A stretch of 64,000 bases of DNA, taken from Phaeacidiphilus oryzae TH49. Its GTDB lineage: Bacteria; Actinomycetota; Actinomycetes; Streptomycetales; Streptomycetaceae. The DNA lies in assembly GCF_000744815.1 (NCBI RefSeq), contig NZ_JQMQ01000005.1:4410055-4474054 (forward strand), read 5' to 3'. The translations under genes were made by a program, and so were the position numbers. How positions within the stretch are numbered: position 1 is the first letter of the stretch; each line of letters opens with the position of its first letter. This document shows positions 16,786 through 24,912 of the stretch, one piece after another. The notes below the pieces were generated by a model. That model had not been told where the DNA came from and ran no database searches. It saw only the letters and a program-made list of their open reading frames with translations.

Positions 16786-17316
16786 TCAGTTGACCTCGAC
16801 CAGCCGGTCCGGCGGGTGCGGTGTGGCGACCAGATGCGCCAGCCGGGACAGCGCCATCCGCCGCAGCTGCTCAGCCGTCACCACCCGCTCCTCCTCCGGG
16901 TCGTTCTCCAGGCGTGCCCGCACGCTGCTCAGCACGTGGTCGAGGACGTCCTCCGGCGGGCAGCCGTCCAGGCTCACCACGAACACGTGGCCGAACCGCG
17001 CCTCGTACGCGGCGTGCGCCGCGCGCAGCGCGGTATGCGCCGCCTCCGGCCCGGGCGCCCGCATGCCGAGCAGCGGCTCGGGCGCGACGCTCTCGTCGGC
17101 CAGCGCCTCTGAGAGGTCGGCCGCCGTCAGGTCGTAGGAGGCCTCGCTCGCGGCGGCCAGCAGGGACGGCACGTCCGGATAGGGGCGGTGGAGGGTGAGC
17201 CGGATCGCCCATCGGCGGCTGCCGCAGCAGGCGAGGAGCGCCTCCTCGGCGGCACCCGGGCTGGCGTCGTTCAGCCGTCGCAGCCCGGCCGGGTAGACGG
17301 CGCGGTCGCTGGTCAG
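16786..17316 (-). CDS. OHCU decarboxylase-like protein, apparent CTG start
   Basis: 176 residues if begun at CTG 17316. LRRLNDASPGAAEEALLACC, RRWAIRLTLHRPYPD, SYDLTAADL, AAYEARFGHVF and ARLENDPEEER match 2-oxo-4-hydroxy-4-carboxy-5-ureidoimidazoline decarboxylase, the last step of urate-to-allantoin conversion. No ATG, GTG or TTG occurs in frame before residue ~50 of the family. The only well-placed candidate is CTG 17316, with GGAGG 5 bases upstream; the next start (GTG 17172) would delete the conserved N-terminal third. The usual HPRIG catalytic motif appears as EPLLG, so the catalytic His looks absent. Activity is doubtful. No other urate genes are in the window. Confidence 0.65.
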   Translation of the reverse strand: MTSDRAVYPAGLRRLNDASPGAAEEALLACCGSRRWAIRLTLHRPYPDVPSLLAAASEASYDLTAADLSEALADESVAPEPLLGMRAPGPEAAHTALRAAHAAYEARFGHVFVVSLDGCPPEDVLDHVLSSVRARLENDPEEERVVTAEQLRRMALSRLAHLVATPHPPDRLVEVN

Positions 17317-17680
17317 CGGGTCCTCCTCGGCTCACGGCGGTGCGGGATCGGCGGGGTCGTAGGTCGTGCGGAGGTCGGGCGGCGGTCGTGCCGGGGTGAG
17401 GCTAGCGGGGCGTGGGCGGTGCACGGGATCGCGCGAAGGGCGCACGAACCGCGCGCGGCGGCCGGACGGCCGCCGGGGGCAACGGTATTGCCGGTACCGG
17501 GAGTACACCCGGCCGTTTCCAGAATTCACCCGGCGGTGGGATCCCGTCGAGAGGGCGGTCGTGTCCCGTCCCTCCTTAGGCTGTCGCTGTCCCACCTGAG
17601 CTTGTTCAAGTCCGGGGCCAGGAGGTACAAGCCCTCGGGGGGGCGCATGCCGCAACGGAACCGCTGATCGCCCTGGAACA
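17317..17680. other. Intergenic stretch of 364 bases without a convincing gene
   Basis: It lies upstream of the OHCU-like gene and downstream of the NmrA-like gene. It contains a perfect palindrome CCGGTACCGG at 17491-17500 inside a weaker stem with AACGG (17481-17485) and CCGTT (17513-17517) as outer arms. AGGAGGT occurs at about 17621, and a seven-codon frame beginning ATG 17647 is too short to support. Short open frames here look like GC-skew artefacts. Confidence 0.4.
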
Positions 17681-18529
17681 TCATCCGCTGGATCGCATCT
17701 CCCTCTCAAGGAGGGCTCGGAAGGTGCGCGGGGGCCGACCGGTGAGGCGCTGGACGGTGTCGGTGATGCGGTCCTCCGCCCCTTCGGCGATGGCACGGTC
17801 CATGCCGGCCAGCATCGCGGCGAACTCCACCGGCACCTGCGTCGTGAGGCGGTCGCGCATCTGCTCGTAGGACAGACGGCGGTGGACCACGGGCCGACCG
17901 GTGACCTCGGTGATGACCGCGGCGATGTCGTCGTGGCTGAGTGCCTCGGGTCCGGTAAGGACGAGATCGGTGTTGAGGGCTTGCTCGTCGGTCAGAGCGC
18001 GCACGGCGACGGCCGCGATGTCCTCGGCGTCGACGAAGCCGACCCGACCGCTCGCGGTGGCGGTCCAGATGATGCCCTCGTCCCGGATACTGCGAGCGTG
18101 CGCGTGCGTGCCGGTGAAGTTCTGCATGAACCACGAGGGCCGCAGTACGGCCCACTGTTCGAAGAGATCGGGCAGGGCCTGGTGCACCGTTCCCACCGCC
18201 GGGCCGCCCTCGGGGATGGCCGAGGAGCTCAGCAGCACCGCGCGGTGCACGCCGGCGGTGCGGGCCTGATGGAGGAACTGCAGCATGGTCGCCGCGGGGT
18301 CGGAGTCGCCCAGGGGCGGTATGAGGTAGACGCGGTCGACGCCATCGAGGGCGGCCGCGTGAGTGGCGGGGTCGTACCAGTCGAAGGGGGCCGGCTCGGC
18401 GCCGGCGACCGGGGTGGCCCGGCGGCTGGCGGCTTTGACGTGGTGGCCTGCGGCCGTCAGCTGTGCGGCGGTGCGGCTTCCGGTGGTACCGGTGGCGCCG
18501 ATGACCAGAGTGGTGCCGGTGGTGGTCAT
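17681..18529 (-). CDS. NmrA-like NAD(P)-binding oxidoreductase
   Basis: 282 residues. The N-terminal LVIGATGTTGSRTAAQLTAAG is a Rossmann dinucleotide-binding loop. The rest follows the atypical SDR/NmrA pattern: VDRVYLIPP, VLLSSSAIPEG, LRPSWFMQNF and FVDAEDIAAVAVRAL. Members act as redox sensors or as quinone/azo reductases; the substrate cannot be deduced. It is the second gene of a two-gene operon, its ATG overlapping the SnoaL-like stop by 4 bases. The operon is divergent from a TetR regulator and probably under its control. Confidence 0.82.
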   Translation of the reverse strand: MTTTGTTLVIGATGTTGSRTAAQLTAAGHHVKAASRRATPVAGAEPAPFDWYDPATHAAALDGVDRVYLIPPLGDSDPAATMLQFLHQARTAGVHRAVLLSSSAIPEGGPAVGTVHQALPDLFEQWAVLRPSWFMQNFTGTHAHARSIRDEGIIWTATASGRVGFVDAEDIAAVAVRALTDEQALNTDLVLTGPEALSHDDIAAVITEVTGRPVVHRRLSYEQMRDRLTTQVPVEFAAMLAGMDRAIAEGAEDRITDTVQRLTGRPPRTFRALLEREMRSSG

Positions 18530-18951
18530 CGGCTGCTCCCGGTGAAGTCGGTGCCGGGTTCCTGGACGGCGAGGGGGTTCCAGTAGTCGCGGTAGGAGGT
18601 GATGTGCCCGTCTCGTACGGTCACGACGGCGATGTAGGTCATGTCGAAGGGAGCGTCGCTCTCCACCAGGCGGCCGACGCCGCGCATCTCGACCACGATG
18701 GTCTGTGGATCGGTGGTCTGGTGGATCCGCAGGTCGGGGAAGTCGCGCAGGTCGATGTGGTCGGGGTAGTGGCGCATGTAGGCGGCGATGGCCTCCTTGC
18801 CCTCCAGGCGCCGGGGCCAGCCGTCGGGGGCGAAGGGGAACTCCATGAGGCCGTCCTCGGCCCACAGGGCGACCCACGCAGCGATGTCCTTCTCGAGCAG
18901 CAGTCGCAGGCTGTGGCGGTACAGATCCGCCGGGGAGGCCGGTGCGGACAT
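18526..18951 (-). CDS. SnoaL-like (NTF2-fold) protein
   Basis: 141 residues. The NTF2-like pattern is visible: an N-terminal helix LYRHSLRLLLEKDIAAWVAL, then WAEDGLMEFPFAPDGWPRRL, KEAIAAYM and a C-terminal strand pair (MTYIAVVTVRDGHITSYRDY). SnoaL-like proteins are small cyclases, isomerases or binding proteins. The partner NmrA-like reductase suggests a shared small-molecule substrate. ATG 18951 has GGAGG 6 bases upstream; in-frame ATG 19023 lies outside the proposed promoter and is less likely. Confidence 0.78.
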   Translation of the reverse strand: MSAPASPADLYRHSLRLLLEKDIAAWVALWAEDGLMEFPFAPDGWPRRLEGKEAIAAYMRHYPDHIDLRDFPDLRIHQTTDPQTIVVEMRGVGRLVESDAPFDMTYIAVVTVRDGHITSYRDYWNPLAVQEPGTDFTGSSR

Positions 18952-19023
18952 GGGTATCCTCCAGTCATAGAATCCGGACTCTGGGTCCGCTTCGACGATA
19001 TGGACCAGGGGTCCGTTTTGCAA
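18945..19023. promoter_or_regulatory. Divergent promoters with two palindromic sites between SnoaL-like gene and TetR
   Basis: Minus strand: TTGCAA (19023-19018), 17-base spacer, TATCGT (19000-18995). Plus strand: CGGACA (18945-18950), 17-base spacer, TAGAAT (18968-18973). Two inverted repeats share GGAC/GTCC half-sites: GGACC-AGG-GGTCC (19002-19014), in the minus-strand spacer, and CGGAC-TCTGG-GTCCG (18975-18989), over both predicted start points. This is the layout of a TetR-type operator that would repress both directions. Confidence 0.6.
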
Positions 19024-19037
19024 ATGGAAGGAGCGGC

Positions 19038-19649
19038 ATGCCCGAACGCCACTCGTCCCGCAAGGACGCCATCCGCAACCGAGAGGCCGTGCTTGCGGCC
19101 GCCGACGCCCTCTTCGCTCGTAACGAGAGTCCCGAGGACGTCACCATGGCCGACGTCGCGGCAGCGGCCGGCGTCGGCAAGGGCACGCTCTTCCGGGCCT
19201 TCGGCGATCGCGCCGGGCTTCTCCGCGCGCTGTACGAGGCGCGACTCGAACCGCTCAGGCAGGCCGTCGAGACCGGGCCGCCACCCCTGGGGCCCGCGAC
19301 CCCACCGCGGGTTCGCGTGCCCGCCCTGCTCGATGCCGTCCTGTGCTTCAAACTCGACAACCGGCGCCTCGCGCTGGCTCTGGAGGAAGGCGGGAGCAGC
19401 AGCCCGTACCAGGCGGAACACTACGAGCGGTGGCACAGCCTGCTCCGATCCGTACTGGAGCAGATCCCCGGCCTGACCGACGGCGACTTCACCACCCACG
19501 CCCTGCTCGCCGCCACACGAGCCGACCTCGTCGAGCACCTGGCCGGAGAAGGGCGCGTTCCGCGGGAGAGGATGCGAGCACAGCTGGCGAACTTCGCCAC
19601 CAGGGTCCTGGCCTCCGGTCCAGTGGAAGAGTCGACCGCCGAGGAGTGA
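19038..19649 (+). CDS. TetR-family transcriptional regulator
   Basis: 203 residues. The N-terminal DNA-binding domain is typical: IRNREAVLAAADALFARN, then VTMADVAAAAGVGKGTLFRAFGDRAGLL (residues ~36-63), the TetR helix-turn-helix. The C-terminal ligand domain is unremarkable. ATG 19038 has GGAAGGAG 6 bases upstream. It is divergent from the SnoaL/NmrA pair across 86 bases holding two palindromes, so it probably represses that pair and itself. Ligand unknown. Confidence 0.88.
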   Translation: MPERHSSRKDAIRNREAVLAAADALFARNESPEDVTMADVAAAAGVGKGTLFRAFGDRAGLLRALYEARLEPLRQAVETGPPPLGPATPPRVRVPALLDAVLCFKLDNRRLALALEEGGSSSPYQAEHYERWHSLLRSVLEQIPGLTDGDFTTHALLAATRADLVEHLAGEGRVPRERMRAQLANFATRVLASGPVEESTAEE

Positions 19650-19898
19650 TCGAGGATCGGGCGAGTCCTTGATCAGCGAAGCCTCGCCGAACGACCGACG
19701 ACGAAGGTGGGGACGGCCGCACACGCATGACTCTGGGCGACGGCGTCTCCTGGGATTTCGTGCACTGCGGCCTTCACCGTGATCTGCCTACCCCCTGGTC
19801 ACCGAGGCGCGGGCGAGAATGCCGAACGGGACGGGGCGGGCCGGGAGTCCGGGGTGGCCGGGGACGAAGGTCGGGTGTTCCGCGGCGGATCGCCGAGC

Positions 19899-21032
19899 AT
19901 GCCGGTTTCCATGCGATTGATGGCCTATGTCTCCGATGTCTCGTACGGCGCGGTACCGGTCGTCCGGCGGAGGGCCGTCCGGACCGTCACGCGGATCGCC
20001 GACGCCGGCGGCCCGCTGCGCGCCGGGCAGGTGTTCCGGGCCACGCTCGCGGGGGTGGTCGCCTGGTACCTCTGCATCTGGGGCGGGCTCAGCTCCGAGC
20101 CGTATCCGGCCGCGCTGGCCGCGCTGCTCTGCGTGCGGTCCACCGTCTTCGGCTCCTTCTCCTCGGCGGCGAGCTACGCCGGCGGCTGCCTGCTGGGGGC
20201 GCTGATCGCGCTGCCGGTGGTGTTCACCAGCTGGCCGACGTACGCGGGGCTGGCGGCGGTGCTGCTGCTCTCCGGGCTGGCCGGCGGCTCACGGCTGTTC
20301 GGGGCGCACGGGATGCATGTGCCGGCGACCGCGCTGGCGGTGCTCGTGCTGGCGCGCGGCGAGGTGCAGCAGCAGCTGGTGCCGCACATCGCGGACATCG
20401 TGGTGGGAGCGGTGGTCGGGGTGCTCTTCAACCTGGTGCACGCTCCCGTCCGGCTGCGCGCGGCGGAGTCCGCGGTGGACCACGTGCGCAGCGAACTCGC
20501 CGTCGTCCTGCGCGGGCTGGCCGGTGCGCTGGCCGACGGCGAACCGCCGGAGGAGCGGCTGGGCCGGGCCTGGCGCGACCCACTGGCGGCGCGGGTGCGC
20601 ACGGCGCGCGGCGAACTGGAGCATGCGCGGGAGAGCGTCCGCTGGAACCCGCGCCGGCGCGCGCGTCGTGCGGCCCGGCAGCGGCTGGACGAGGAGGCGC
20701 TGAGCGCGCTGGAGCGACTGGTCGACCATGCCGGCGAGATCGGCCGGGTGCTGGACCGGGCCGTGCCGCCGGAGGACTTCCGCGGCGGCTACGCCCGGCT
20801 GCTGCACAGCGCCGCGCTGTGCGTACGGGAGTGCCGGCGGGGCTTCCGGCACCCTCTGCTGGACGCGACCAGGCACGGCTGGGAGGCCCTGATGCGGGAC
20901 ACCGACGCCCGCCACCACCGCCACGGCCCCGGTTCGGAGGCGGGACGCGCGGTGCTGGCCGTGGAGGGCCGCCTCCTCCTTCTCCTCGACCGCGCGCTGG
21001 CGGACCTGGACCGGCCGCAGGCGTCGCCGTGA
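19899..21032 (+). CDS. FUSC-family (aromatic acid exporter-like) membrane protein
   Basis: About 377 residues. Residues ~35-180 hold five or six membrane segments (GVVAWYLCIWGGL; AALAALLCVRSTVFGSFSSA; GGCLLGALIALPVVF; GHGMHVPATALAVLVLA; IVVGAVVGVLFNLVHAP), the FUSC/aromatic-acid-exporter core. A cytoplasmic helical C-terminal half contains RSELAVVLRGLAGALADG and an Arg-rich block. Substrate unknown. The start is uncertain: ATG 19899 is used; GTG 19875, with GAAGG 4 bases upstream, is an alternative. It is convergent with a second, larger FUSC protein, with a strong hairpin between them. Confidence 0.72.
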   Translation: MPVSMRLMAYVSDVSYGAVPVVRRRAVRTVTRIADAGGPLRAGQVFRATLAGVVAWYLCIWGGLSSEPYPAALAALLCVRSTVFGSFSSAASYAGGCLLGALIALPVVFTSWPTYAGLAAVLLLSGLAGGSRLFGAHGMHVPATALAVLVLARGEVQQQLVPHIADIVVGAVVGVLFNLVHAPVRLRAAESAVDHVRSELAVVLRGLAGALADGEPPEERLGRAWRDPLAARVRTARGELEHARESVRWNPRRRARRAARQRLDEEALSALERLVDHAGEIGRVLDRAVPPEDFRGGYARLLHSAALCVRECRRGFRHPLLDATRHGWEALMRDTDARHHRHGPGSEAGRAVLAVEGRLLLLLDRALADLDRPQASP

Positions 21033-21063
21033 TCCGGCGCCGGGGGCGGGTCGTCGGGCCGAC

Positions 21064-21135
21064 CGCGAACGGCGCCGCAGCCGGCCGCGCAGCCCGGGGA
21101 ACCCCTGGCCGCGGCCGGTTGCGGCGCCGTTCGCG
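21064..21135. terminator. Long hairpin terminator between two convergent FUSC genes
   Basis: 26-base arms (21064-21089 and 21110-21135) are complementary except for one position that gives a G-U pair. The 20-base loop holds CCCGGGGAACCCC. It lies between two convergent stops. The sequence resembles the intergenic repeat seen at 36.5, 53.8 and 60.0 kb. Confidence 0.8.
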
Positions 21136-21155
21136 GCGCTGTCCTCAGGGCCGGG

Positions 21156-21479
21156 TCACAGCTCGATGTCGTGGGTCGTCGAACCGTTGTTGACCAGGAG
21201 GAACTCCGCCACCGGCGAGTGGGTCGCGCTGGACGCGATCAGCGTGTAGCCGCCGGGGGTCAGGCCGGTGACCTGGTAGCGGCCGCCGGTCGCCTTCACC
21301 AGCGCGCGGCGCTTCCCGCGGTCGGTGACCACGGTGATCCAGGCGTCGCAGCCGCCGGGGTGCTCGGCACAGCGGATCGCCCCGCACACGGTGGCGCCCG
21401 CGGCGCCTGCCGCACCCCCGGTGGCCTGCCGCTGCCGCGGCACCGCGGCCGTGGCCGGGGCGGGGGCGGGGCCGGGGCC
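21156..21479 (-). other. Out-of-frame C-terminal domain of the FUSC gene (frameshift)
   Basis: This minus-strand frame reads PRQRQATGG, then VCGAIRCAEHPGGCDAWITV, a short beta-rich carboxypeptidase-regulatory-like domain, ending NNGSTTHDIEL at a TGA. It has no start of its own. It joins the upstream 974-residue frame only if one base is added in the C/G runs at about 21454-21480. In the sequence as given it is separated from its gene. Confidence 0.6.
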
Positions 21480-24220
21480 GGGGCCGCCGGCGCGGGCCTC
21501 TCCGGAGCGCCGGTGAGCGCCGCCCGCGCCTCCTCCTCCGAGGCGCCGCCGGAGCGCGCCCACGCGTTGCGCACGGCCCGCAGCTGGGTGGCCGTCGGCC
21601 GCCCGGCGGCGCCGGTGCGCACCGCGCCGCCTGCCCCGTCCGCTGCGTTCGCCGCCTCTGCCGCATCCGCCGCGTCCGCCGCATCCGCCGCGTCCGTCCG
21701 GTCCGGGACGGCCGTGACGGCCGTCGCGCCCGTCGCCATCCGCACCGTCCTCGGGACCGGCTCGGCCGGGCGCGGTGCCAGCCGCGGGGTGTCGGGAGTG
21801 GCCTCGACCGACGCCGTGCGCAGTCCGTGCGAGTCGGCGACGCCCGCCAGCACCTCGTCCAGCGCGGCGAGTTCGCGCAGCGCCCGGCTCAGGCGGGCGG
21901 CCCGCGGGTCGGACGGCGCCCGCAGCGCCGCCTCCAGGTCGATGACCATCGGGCTGACCCTGGTCCAGGTCCCGCCCCGCTGCCCGGTGGCGACACTGCG
22001 GTCCAGGGCCTCCAGCGAGTCGGAGAAGACCTCGGTGATGCGCTGCATCCGGGCCCGCAGCTCGGGCGCCAGGTCGAGGTCGAGGTCGGCGGACGAGGCC
22101 AGCGCGTTGGCGTGCCGGGTGGCGGTGCCGAGCAGCGCCAGCAGGTTGTCGGAGCGCCGGCCGCGGACGCCCATCGGCATCCGCACCAGCGGCCGCGCCA
22201 CGCTCTGCACCTGGAAGAGCGCCGCGTCCACGCCGCGGGCCGCCGCGCGCAGCCGGATCGGCTCCGCCGGGTCCTGCCAGCGCTGCCCGACCTGCCGTAC
22301 CAGCGTGCCGACCGCGCTCAGGTAGCCGCGCTCGGCCTCTCTGGCGACCTTCCGGGTGGAGACCGGGAAGATCAGGATGCCGACCAGGATGCCGACCGCG
22401 AAGCCCAGCCCGTTCTCGAACAGGCGCTCCGTGAGCAGCCAGTCCATCTGGTTCAGCGGGGTCTCGGTGGCGTACATCTGGCAGAGCGCCACGACCAGGC
22501 CGATGACCCAGTACGCGTACTGCCGCTGCATCCCCCAGGCGCCGAAGGTCAGTCCGGCGACCATCACCGCGAGCATCCAGTAGACGTGCGCCTCGCCGCC
22601 CACCTGGTTCACCAGGTGCACCAGCGGGATGCCGATCAGCGCGCCGACGACGGTGCCGACCATCCGGTGGGCGAACTTCCGCCACCGCTCGTGGGTGGTG
22701 TTGGTGCCGAAGGAGACGATCATGAGGCCGATCAGGCCCCAGTAGTAGCGGTGCCCGTTGATCGCGTCCGCGCAGGGCACCACGATGGCCGCGCCGACGG
22801 CCAGCTGCAGCGGGGCGCGCAGCACCGGCACCAGCCTGCGCCAGCCGCTGCCGCCCTTCTGGTTCACCAGCTTCTGCGCGGCCGGGCCGGAGCCTGCCGG
22901 CACCCCGCGCTCCAGCGCCACGGTGGGCTGGAACGGCACCTTGGCGCCGGACTTGGGGGTGCTCCAGCCGAGGTCGAGCCAGTACGCCAGCGAGGTGGCC
23001 AGCGAGTCCAGCAGGTCGGCGATCCGCCGGGCCAGCGCCCGTACCTGCTCCTCCTCGCCGCCGATCCCCTGCGGGGCGTTGTCGGCCTGACGGCGGATCA
23101 TCTCCGCCGCCGGGTGCAGCGCGCCGACCCGGCCGAGGTGGGTGTCCCGGGTGAGGACGAGCCCGACCACCAGGGTCTCCCGCAGCTCGGAGGGGACGTG
23201 CCGGCCGGCCATGTCCTGGATGGCCTTGCCGATGCCGCTGAGCGCCAGCTCGGCGTCGAAGAGGTACTGGTGCAGCAGCTCGGCCGCGACCGGGTCGGCG
23301 GCGACCTCGGGCATGGCGAGCCGGCCGTCGATGGTGAGGGTGGTGACGTTGAGCCGGCGCAGCGCCCGCCGCATCCGCTTGATGGCGACGGCCTGGTGGG
23401 CGTCCGGGTCCAGCGCGGTGGCCGCCGAGTCCAGCACCCGGCGGGCCTCGACGACGAAGGCGCGCTGGGTGCGCAGCAGGTCCTCGTGCGGCATCGGGTA
23501 GCAGAAGACCAGCCGCGCGGCCAGGATCGCCACCGAGGTGACCACCGCGATGACGAACAGCCAACCGCACTGGTCCAGCGGCATCGGCGCGATGGTGTTC
23601 ACCATCAGGCCGTTGAAGAGCATCATCCCGGTCAGCAGGCCGAGCGGCCCGAGCCGGACCATCAGGAAGGTCAGTGCCAGCGCGGCCGAGATGCACACCA
23701 GTTCGGCGACCCGCCAGCCGTGCTGGCTCATCCAGGCGCCGAGCGAGAGGACCGCGGAGTACGGGACCGGCATCCAGAGGATCGACTTGGCCAGCCGTCC
23801 CGCGGTGTTCTCGGCCACCGCGAAGCTGGACATCAGGCCGAGCATGCCGCCGACCATCATGCCGAGCATCGCCGGCACGTCGAGGGCGTGCGCCATTCCG
23901 TAGCCGACGGCCAGCGAGACCACCATGCCGATCAGGGAGCGCCAGCCGGCCTGGAGGTGTCCCAGCCCGGGGTCGGCGGCTATCACCCAGTCCCACCAGC
24001 GGCGTGGGCCGCCGACCCGGTGGGGGACCGGGGAACGGGGGAGGGCGGCCGCGGTGCCGGTGCCGGTCGGTGCGGTGGCGGTCGAGGCCTCCGACGCGGC
24101 GCCGTCGCGAAGCGCGGGGTCGGGGTGGGGGTGTTCTCTGATGGTGCCGTCGGCCGCCGTGGCTGAGTGGGCCGGATCCGCTTCGGATGCTCGGGTCGTG
24201 CTGCTGGCGGGGGAACTCAA
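21296..24220 (-). CDS. Large FUSC-family transporter, C-terminus frameshifted
   Basis: 974 residues as read. The N-terminal ~75 are polar. FUSC block 1 (residues ~85-235) has about six membrane segments. A cytoplasmic helical region follows, then a second FUSC_2-type block (~465-610) with YYWGLIGLMIVSFGTNTTHE and FAHRMVGTVVGALIG. The later cytoplasmic part is helical, then Ala/Asp and Pro-rich. After about residue 915 the frame turns into Pro/Arg nonsense, while a real-looking domain continues in another frame (21156-21479). TTG 24220 overlaps the marR TGA by 4 bases, so the pair is translationally coupled. MarR probably regulates this exporter. Substrate unknown. Confidence 0.75.
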   Translation of the reverse strand: MSSPASSTTRASEADPAHSATAADGTIREHPHPDPALRDGAASEASTATAPTGTGTAAALPRSPVPHRVGGPRRWWDWVIAADPGLGHLQAGWRSLIGMVVSLAVGYGMAHALDVPAMLGMMVGGMLGLMSSFAVAENTAGRLAKSILWMPVPYSAVLSLGAWMSQHGWRVAELVCISAALALTFLMVRLGPLGLLTGMMLFNGLMVNTIAPMPLDQCGWLFVIAVVTSVAILAARLVFCYPMPHEDLLRTQRAFVVEARRVLDSAATALDPDAHQAVAIKRMRRALRRLNVTTLTIDGRLAMPEVAADPVAAELLHQYLFDAELALSGIGKAIQDMAGRHVPSELRETLVVGLVLTRDTHLGRVGALHPAAEMIRRQADNAPQGIGGEEEQVRALARRIADLLDSLATSLAYWLDLGWSTPKSGAKVPFQPTVALERGVPAGSGPAAQKLVNQKGGSGWRRLVPVLRAPLQLAVGAAIVVPCADAINGHRYYWGLIGLMIVSFGTNTTHERWRKFAHRMVGTVVGALIGIPLVHLVNQVGGEAHVYWMLAVMVAGLTFGAWGMQRQYAYWVIGLVVALCQMYATETPLNQMDWLLTERLFENGLGFAVGILVGILIFPVSTRKVAREAERGYLSAVGTLVRQVGQRWQDPAEPIRLRAAARGVDAALFQVQSVARPLVRMPMGVRGRRSDNLLALLGTATRHANALASSADLDLDLAPELRARMQRITEVFSDSLEALDRSVATGQRGGTWTRVSPMVIDLEAALRAPSDPRAARLSRALRELAALDEVLAGVADSHGLRTASVEATPDTPRLAPRPAEPVPRTVRMATGATAVTAVPDRTDAADAADAADAAEAANAADGAGGAVRTGAAGRPTATQLRAVRNAWARSGGASEEEARAALTGAPERPAPAAPAPAPPPPRPRPRCRGSGRPPGVRQAPRAPPCAGRSAVPSTPAAATPGSPWSPTAGSAARW

Positions 24221-24672
24221 CTGACCTCCGGTTCGAGGGCCTTCAGAAGGGAGCAGACGGCCTCGCGGGCCGCGGTGACGGTCTGCTCCGGGTGGTCGAC
24301 GTTCTCAAGCGCTTCGAGCAGGCGCGCGGCCATGTGCTGCCTGCCGGTCTCCAGCACCTCACGCCCGGCGGGGGTGAGCTGCGCCTTGATCGAGCGCCGG
24401 TCCTCGGAACAGCGGTGGCGCTCGATCAGTCCCCGTTCCTCCAGGTGCTGGAGCACCACGGTGACCCGCGGCTGGGTCAGCCCGGTGGGCCCGGTCAGCT
24501 CGGTGACCCGGAGGGGGCCCGGCTCCAGGGCGTCCAGGGCGTTGACGTAGCTGCGCGGGAGGCCGAAGTCGCCGGACTCGAAGAGGATGCGGGACACCCG
24601 GCCGAGGCCGCCGAGGAGGCCGCGCGCGGCCTGCTCGATCCGCAGCTCCTCGGGCGTCGGCGTTTGATGCAT
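24217..24672 (-). CDS. MarR-family transcriptional regulator
   Basis: 151 residues from ATG 24672. Winged-helix pattern: LPRSYVNALDALEPGPLRVTEL, GLTQPRVTVVLQHLEERGLI (recognition helix) and the wing RHRCSEDRRSIKAQLTPAG with the MarR DxRS motif. The start is placed by a perfect TATAAT six bases upstream, which makes the mRNA leaderless; the frame is open to 24786 but without support. It is coupled to the large FUSC transporter gene and likely controls it in response to a small aromatic or drug-like ligand (inference). Confidence 0.88.
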   Translation of the reverse strand: MHQTPTPEELRIEQAARGLLGGLGRVSRILFESGDFGLPRSYVNALDALEPGPLRVTELTGPTGLTQPRVTVVLQHLEERGLIERHRCSEDRRSIKAQLTPAGREVLETGRQHMAARLLEALENVDHPEQTVTAAREAVCSLLKALEPEVS

Positions 24673-24708
24673 ATCGCAATTATATATGTCGGTGATAAGT
24701 GGTCCGTA
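24673..24708 (-). promoter_or_regulatory. Leaderless promoter and AT-rich island upstream of marR
   Basis: TATAAT (24684-24679) is a perfect -10 box; +1 would fall on the A of ATG 24672. The region 24670-24697 is strikingly AT-rich for this genome and contains TATC/GATA half-sites about 20 bases apart, which could be a MarR site. No good -35 box is seen at 16-18 bases. Confidence 0.55.
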
Positions 24709-24912
24709 CCGAACCGGCTGTGAGAAGTGGGTAAGAGTCATCCCAAAACGGGGCGAGGCCCCCGGTCGTTCGCCCGCCCGCAGCATTGCGTGTCACCCGT
24801 GCGGATTGCTCGACGGCCGCCGTTCGCCGACCGTTCACTCCCGCACGGCACGCTTACCTGGCCGGAGGAGCAACGTAAGGACCACTGGACCGCAGACGGA
24901 GCAAGCCGACCC

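Noticed and set aside
17604-17613. GTTCAAGTCC, resembling a tRNA T-loop
   Set aside because: Flanking bases do not pair as a T-stem and no acceptor, D or anticodon arms can be drawn.
17332-17796. Short open frames on both strands upstream of the OHCU-like gene
   Set aside because: Low-complexity products, no ribosome sites, and overlap with the NmrA-like gene in one case.
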